This document shows, piece after piece, positions 31,773 to 34,741 of a stretch of 34,741 bases of DNA (within the stretch, counting starts at the first letter, position 1; the number at the start of each line of letters is the position of its first letter). The position numbers were made by a program, and so were the translations under genes. The notes under the pieces were generated by a model. That model was not told where the DNA came from. It ran no database searches and worked only from the letters and a program-made list of their open reading frames with translations. The stretch is from an uncultured Lachnospiraceae bacterium (lineage in GTDB: Bacteria > Bacillota > Clostridia > Lachnospirales > Lachnospiraceae). The stretch spans positions 1 through 34,741 of the forward strand of contig CANDGI010000036.1 of assembly GCA_947384285.1 (NCBI GenBank), in the 5' to 3' direction.

Positions 31773-34424
31773 CTACACCTGGCCCTCCAACACAGTTTTC
31801 ACTTCTGCAATGGCATCCGGTATGCCAGACGGGTTCTTTCCGCCTGCCTGTGCCATATTGGGCCGTCCGCCGCCTCCGCCTCCTACTTTCCCGGCAATGG
31901 CTTTGATTAAATTCCCTGCATGGGCTCCCTGTTTCATTGCCCCATCGGTAACCATAGCAATGAGATTTACCTTGCCGTCTTTTTCAGAAGCAAGAACCAC
32001 AACGCCCTCGCCCAGCTTTTCTTTCAGCTGGTCGCCTAAATCACGCAGCCCGTTCATATCCACTCCGGCAACGCTGGCTGCAAGGAGCTTCACCCCTTTT
32101 ACCTCTGTCACCTGGTTCATCACATCTCCCAAAGCGTTCTGGGCAGCTTTGCTCTTTAAGGATTCATTTTCTCCCTGCAGCGCTTTCAGCTCCGCCATCA
32201 GATGCTCCAGTTTTTCCACCAGCCCTGCCGGATTTGTTTTCACTGTTTTGGCAGCGGCATGTATGGTTTCTTCTAATCTGTCATAATATTCAAATACGGC
32301 CTTGGAAGTCAACGCCTCAATCCGGCGCACCCCAGCTGCCACCCCGGATTCGGAAATGATCTTAAAGGCGCTGATGCTGCTGGTATTGCCCACATGGGTT
32401 CCGCCACACAGCTCCACGGAAAATCCGCCCATCTTTACTACCCGGACAGATTCTCCATATTTCTCTCCGAACAGAGCCATAGCCCCTGTCTTTTTCGCTT
32501 CCTCCAGGCTCATCACTTCCGTCACAACTGGAAGCGATGCCGCAATCTTATCATTTACAATAGCTTCTGTCTTTGCAATTTCCTCCTGCGTCATAGCTGC
32601 AAAATGGGAAAAGTCAAACCGCAGCCTGTCCGCATTCACATCGGAACCATGCTGCTCCACATGGGTTCCCAGCACTTCCCGAAGAGCCTTCTGCAGCAGA
32701 TGGGTAGCGCTGTGGTTTCTGCCAATCAATGCACGCTTTTCTTCATCCACCAACAATTCCACCACATCGCCTGTCTTGAACATGCCAAGCGTTACCACGC
32801 CTACATGTCCAATTCTTCCGCCCCGCAGATGAATGGTATCCTCCACCTTGAATGTATTCTCCCCAGCGCGAATCAGGCCTGTATCTGCATTCTGTCCGCC
32901 CATAGTCGCATAAAAAGGGGTTTCCTCCACAATAATTGTCCCACGCTCCCCATCCGATAAAGCCTCTGTCAGCTCTGTCTCTGTGGTCAGCACGGTAATC
33001 CTTGAACTGTGGACCAAACGGTCATACCCTACAAACCCAGAGGTAATGGAAGGGTCAATCTCATCATAGACGGTGGCATCGCTTCCCATATAATTTGTCT
33101 CTTTCCTGGCACTTCTGGCTTTCCTTCGCTGCTCCTCCATGCATGCCCCAAACCCTTCCTCATCAATGGAAAATCCCTTCTCTTCTAAAATTTCCTGGGT
33201 CAGATCCAACGGGAACCCATAGGTATCGTACAGCTTAAATGCATGTTCCCCGGACAGCGTCTTGGTTCCTGCCGCCTTCATCTCCTCCTGCATCTCTGTG
33301 AGGATGCTCAAGCCCTGGTCAATGGTTTTATCAAACTTTTCTTCTTCCTGGGTCAATACCTTAAAAATAAAATCTTTCTTCTCTTCCAGTTCTGGATATC
33401 CGTCCTTGCTCTCTGCAATCACAGTTGCGCTTAAGGTGGCAAGAAATTTTCCAGTAATGCCAAGAAGCCTGCCATGGCGAGCTGCCCGGCGGATTAAGCG
33501 GCGCAGGACATATCCCCTGCCCTCATTGCTGGGCATTATCCCATCGGAAATCATAAAGGTAGCGGAACGCATATGGTCTGTAATCAGCCGGATAGACACA
33601 TCGTCCATAGCGTCTGTCTGGTAAGTTTTGCCGGACACCTCGCATACCTTGTCCCGGATTGCCTTCATAGTGTCAATGTCAAACACAGAATCCACATCCT
33701 GCACCACCACTGCAAGGCGCTCCAACCCCATTCCTGTATCAATATTCTTTGTTGCAAGCTCCTCATAATTTCCATGGCCGTCACCATCAAACTGGGTAAA
33801 TACATTGTTCCATACTTCCATAAACCGGTCGCAGTCGCAGCCAACCTTGCAGTCTGCCCTGCCGCAGCCATAGGCTTCCCCACGGTCGTAATAAATCTCG
33901 GAACATGGCCCGCAAGGCCCTGCCCCATGCTCCCAGAAATTATCGCATTTCCCATCTTCATCCCGGTAAAACCGGGTAATCTTCTCTGCCGGCACGCCCA
34001 CTTCCTTGACCCAGATTTCAAATGCCTCGTCATCTTCCCCGTAAATGGACGGATACAGCCGCTCTGGCTCCATGCCGATTACCTCGGTCAAAAATTCCCA
34101 GCTCCAGGCAATGGCCTCATGCTTGAAATAATCCCCAAAAGAAAAATTCCCAAGCATTTCAAAGAAAGTCAGATGCCTTGCTGTCTTCCCCACATTTTCA
34201 ATATCTCCCGTGCGGATGCATTTCTGGCAGGTGGTCACCCGTTTCCTTGGGGGAATCTCCTGCCCGGTAAAATATGGCTTTAACGGCGCCATCCCTGCAT
34301 TGATTAGCAGCAGGCTGTTATCGTTGTGGGGCACCAGGGAAAAACTCTTCATAGCCAAATGCTCTTTGCTCTCGAAAAACTTAAGATACATTCTGCGCAG
34401 CTCATTTACTCCATATTTCTTCAC
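31773..34424 (-). CDS. alaS: Alanine-tRNA ligase
   Basis: This enzyme charges tRNA-Ala and hydrolyses mis-charged Ser/Gly-tRNA-Ala. The GTG at 34424 (883 residues) is chosen: it gives the family N-terminus VKKYGVNELRRMYLKFFESK (normally MKKYG...), and GGAGG lies 9 bases upstream. The open frame continues to 34514 but there it overlaps a small upstream gene. Class II catalytic motifs lie in the first 250 residues; the editing domain has HSATH and CGGTH, the four zinc-ligand positions; the C-terminal DHHA1 domain carries GGGGGGRPNMAQAGG. Length is normal (about 870-880). No T-box leader is visible upstream. Confidence 0.97.
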   Translation of the reverse strand: MKKYGVNELRRMYLKFFESKEHLAMKSFSLVPHNDNSLLLINAGMAPLKPYFTGQEIPPRKRVTTCQKCIRTGDIENVGKTARHLTFFEMLGNFSFGDYFKHEAIAWSWEFLTEVIGMEPERLYPSIYGEDDEAFEIWVKEVGVPAEKITRFYRDEDGKCDNFWEHGAGPCGPCSEIYYDRGEAYGCGRADCKVGCDCDRFMEVWNNVFTQFDGDGHGNYEELATKNIDTGMGLERLAVVVQDVDSVFDIDTMKAIRDKVCEVSGKTYQTDAMDDVSIRLITDHMRSATFMISDGIMPSNEGRGYVLRRLIRRAARHGRLLGITGKFLATLSATVIAESKDGYPELEEKKDFIFKVLTQEEEKFDKTIDQGLSILTEMQEEMKAAGTKTLSGEHAFKLYDTYGFPLDLTQEILEEKGFSIDEEGFGACMEEQRRKARSARKETNYMGSDATVYDEIDPSITSGFVGYDRLVHSSRITVLTTETELTEALSDGERGTIIVEETPFYATMGGQNADTGLIRAGENTFKVEDTIHLRGGRIGHVGVVTLGMFKTGDVVELLVDEEKRALIGRNHSATHLLQKALREVLGTHVEQHGSDVNADRLRFDFSHFAAMTQEEIAKTEAIVNDKIAASLPVVTEVMSLEEAKKTGAMALFGEKYGESVRVVKMGGFSVELCGGTHVGNTSSISAFKIISESGVAAGVRRIEALTSKAVFEYYDRLEETIHAAAKTVKTNPAGLVEKLEHLMAELKALQGENESLKSKAAQNALGDVMNQVTEVKGVKLLAASVAGVDMNGLRDLGDQLKEKLGEGVVVLASEKDGKVNLIAMVTDGAMKQGAHAGNLIKAIAGKVGGGGGGRPNMAQAGGKNPSGIPDAIAEVKTVLEGQV

Positions 34425-34443
34425 AACTAATTTCCTCCACTGT

Positions 34444-34593
34444 CTATTTCTCGTTCTGTGCTGGCGTTTCAGCCGCAGTCTTCTCATCTTTTCTGTCACG
34501 CAGCTTCTTTCCAAAGAAAAGCCCGCATCCGGCTACTGCCGCCATAAAAACAAATTTTACTGCTGTCTGTATAAAACTGGCGAAAAATGCCAT
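34444..34593 (-). CDS. Small 49-residue membrane protein upstream of alaS
   Basis: The ORF begins with ATG at 34593 behind a perfect AGGAGGTG at 8 bases and ends 19 bases before the alaS GTG. The 49 residues begin MAFFASFIQTAVKFVFMAAV, a single transmembrane helix (about 3-28, with AGCGLFFG), followed by a basic KKLRDRKDEK segment and an Ala/Thr/Glu tail. N-out/C-in orientation is expected from the positive charges. The gene shares a promoter with alaS. The family is unknown to me; small one-helix proteins are often regulatory or complex subunits. Confidence 0.8.
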   Translation of the reverse strand: MAFFASFIQTAVKFVFMAAVAGCGLFFGKKLRDRKDEKTAAETPAQNEK

Positions 34594-34618
34594 AAAAACA
34601 CCTCCTTATCAAAGTTTT

Positions 34619-34647
34619 ATCATATCATATGAAACCAGGTTTTTCAA
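34619..34647 (-). promoter_or_regulatory. Promoter of the small membrane protein-alaS unit
   Basis: Read on the minus strand, TTGAAA (34642-34647), 17 bases, TATGAT (34619-34624). Initiation near 34612 leaves a leader of about 20 bases. Confidence 0.75.
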
Positions 34648-34663
34648 GTATTGGAAATGGCTT

Positions 34664-34741
34664 CTGCACAATTGGCATAGGGTTCCTAAACTATAAAACC
34701 TGCTGCACAACTGGCATAGGGTTCTTAAACTATAAAACCTG
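34664..34741. repeat. 39-bp tandem repeat running off the window end
   Basis: Two copies, 34664-34702 and 34703-34741, differ at 2 of 39 positions (AATTGG/AACTGG and TTCCTAAA/TTCTTAAA). Each begins CTGCACAA and ends TATAAAACCTG. The second copy ends exactly at the window edge, so more copies may follow outside. Confidence 0.9.

Noticed and set aside
34425-34741. T-box leader for alaS
   Set aside because: The predicted promoter leaves only about 20 bases before the first gene of the unit, and no T-box-like sequence or terminator is visible in the available upstream region.
34664-34741. CRISPR array
   Set aside because: The copies abut directly with no spacers.
1-34741. tRNA or rRNA genes, insertion sequences, integrases, prophage genes
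   Set aside because: I saw no cloverleaf-like sequences, transposase motifs or phage genes in the window.

Overview
The window looks like a chromosomal segment of an anaerobic, endospore-forming member of the Clostridia, most likely Lachnospiraceae or a close relative. The support is a complete spoIIIA sporulation operon, a lactate-utilisation cluster of the type known from lactate-fermenting gut Lachnospiraceae and acetogens, siroheme-dependent sulfite reductase family enzymes, and strong AGGAGG ribosome binding sites. I cannot name the species. Almost everything is on the minus strand; the plus strand carries a coiled-coil gene at the left edge and a short block (a LysR regulator, a 62-residue protein and a nitrite/sulfite reductase) in the middle.

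Layout from left to right: (1) 60-617, a repetitive coiled-coil protein. (2) 1053-5683, a MarR regulator followed by a heterodimeric ABC exporter, with a perfect 15-bp inverted repeat just downstream of the predicted MarR promoter. (3) 5847-14508, a lactate operon: permease, FAD-dependent lactate dehydrogenase, EtfB, EtfA, acyl-CoA dehydrogenase, nickel-dependent lactate racemase, then a GntR/FCD regulator behind a terminator. The permease upstream region has a clear promoter and three copies of a TTGG-N5-CCAA type site. (4) 15000-20849, a sulfur/tetrapyrrole block: a CoA-disulfide reductase-rhodanese fusion, a sulfite reductase-like protein with two extra [4Fe-4S] clusters, a YeiH-type membrane protein, glutamyl-tRNA reductase and a HAD phosphatase, with a divergent LysR regulator at 21043. 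(5) 22043-25118, an unrecognised Ala/Gln/Lys-rich protein, a 144-bp tandem duplication with a covarying palindrome, a 62-residue protein in its own transcription unit, and a second siroheme reductase. (6) 25287-25532, a small gene interrupted by an in-frame stop. (7) 25678-31150, spoIIIAA to spoIIIAH, followed by rpsU, alaS and a 49-residue membrane protein upstream of alaS. The window ends inside a 39-bp tandem repeat.

How the parts work together: the lactate operon imports lactate, interconverts its stereoisomers, and oxidises D-lactate to pyruvate with electrons passed through EtfAB, probably by flavin-based electron confurcation as in Acetobacterium LctBCD. The acyl-CoA dehydrogenase in the same operon suggests a link to butyrate formation. 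The sulfur block combines thiol/persulfide handling, siroheme-based sulfite reduction, a putative sulfur-oxyanion transporter and the first enzyme of tetrapyrrole (hence siroheme) synthesis. The most interesting items are the operator architecture of the lactate operon, the co-organisation of the sulfur block with an attenuator-like hairpin before hemA, and the covarying 72-bp duplicated unit.
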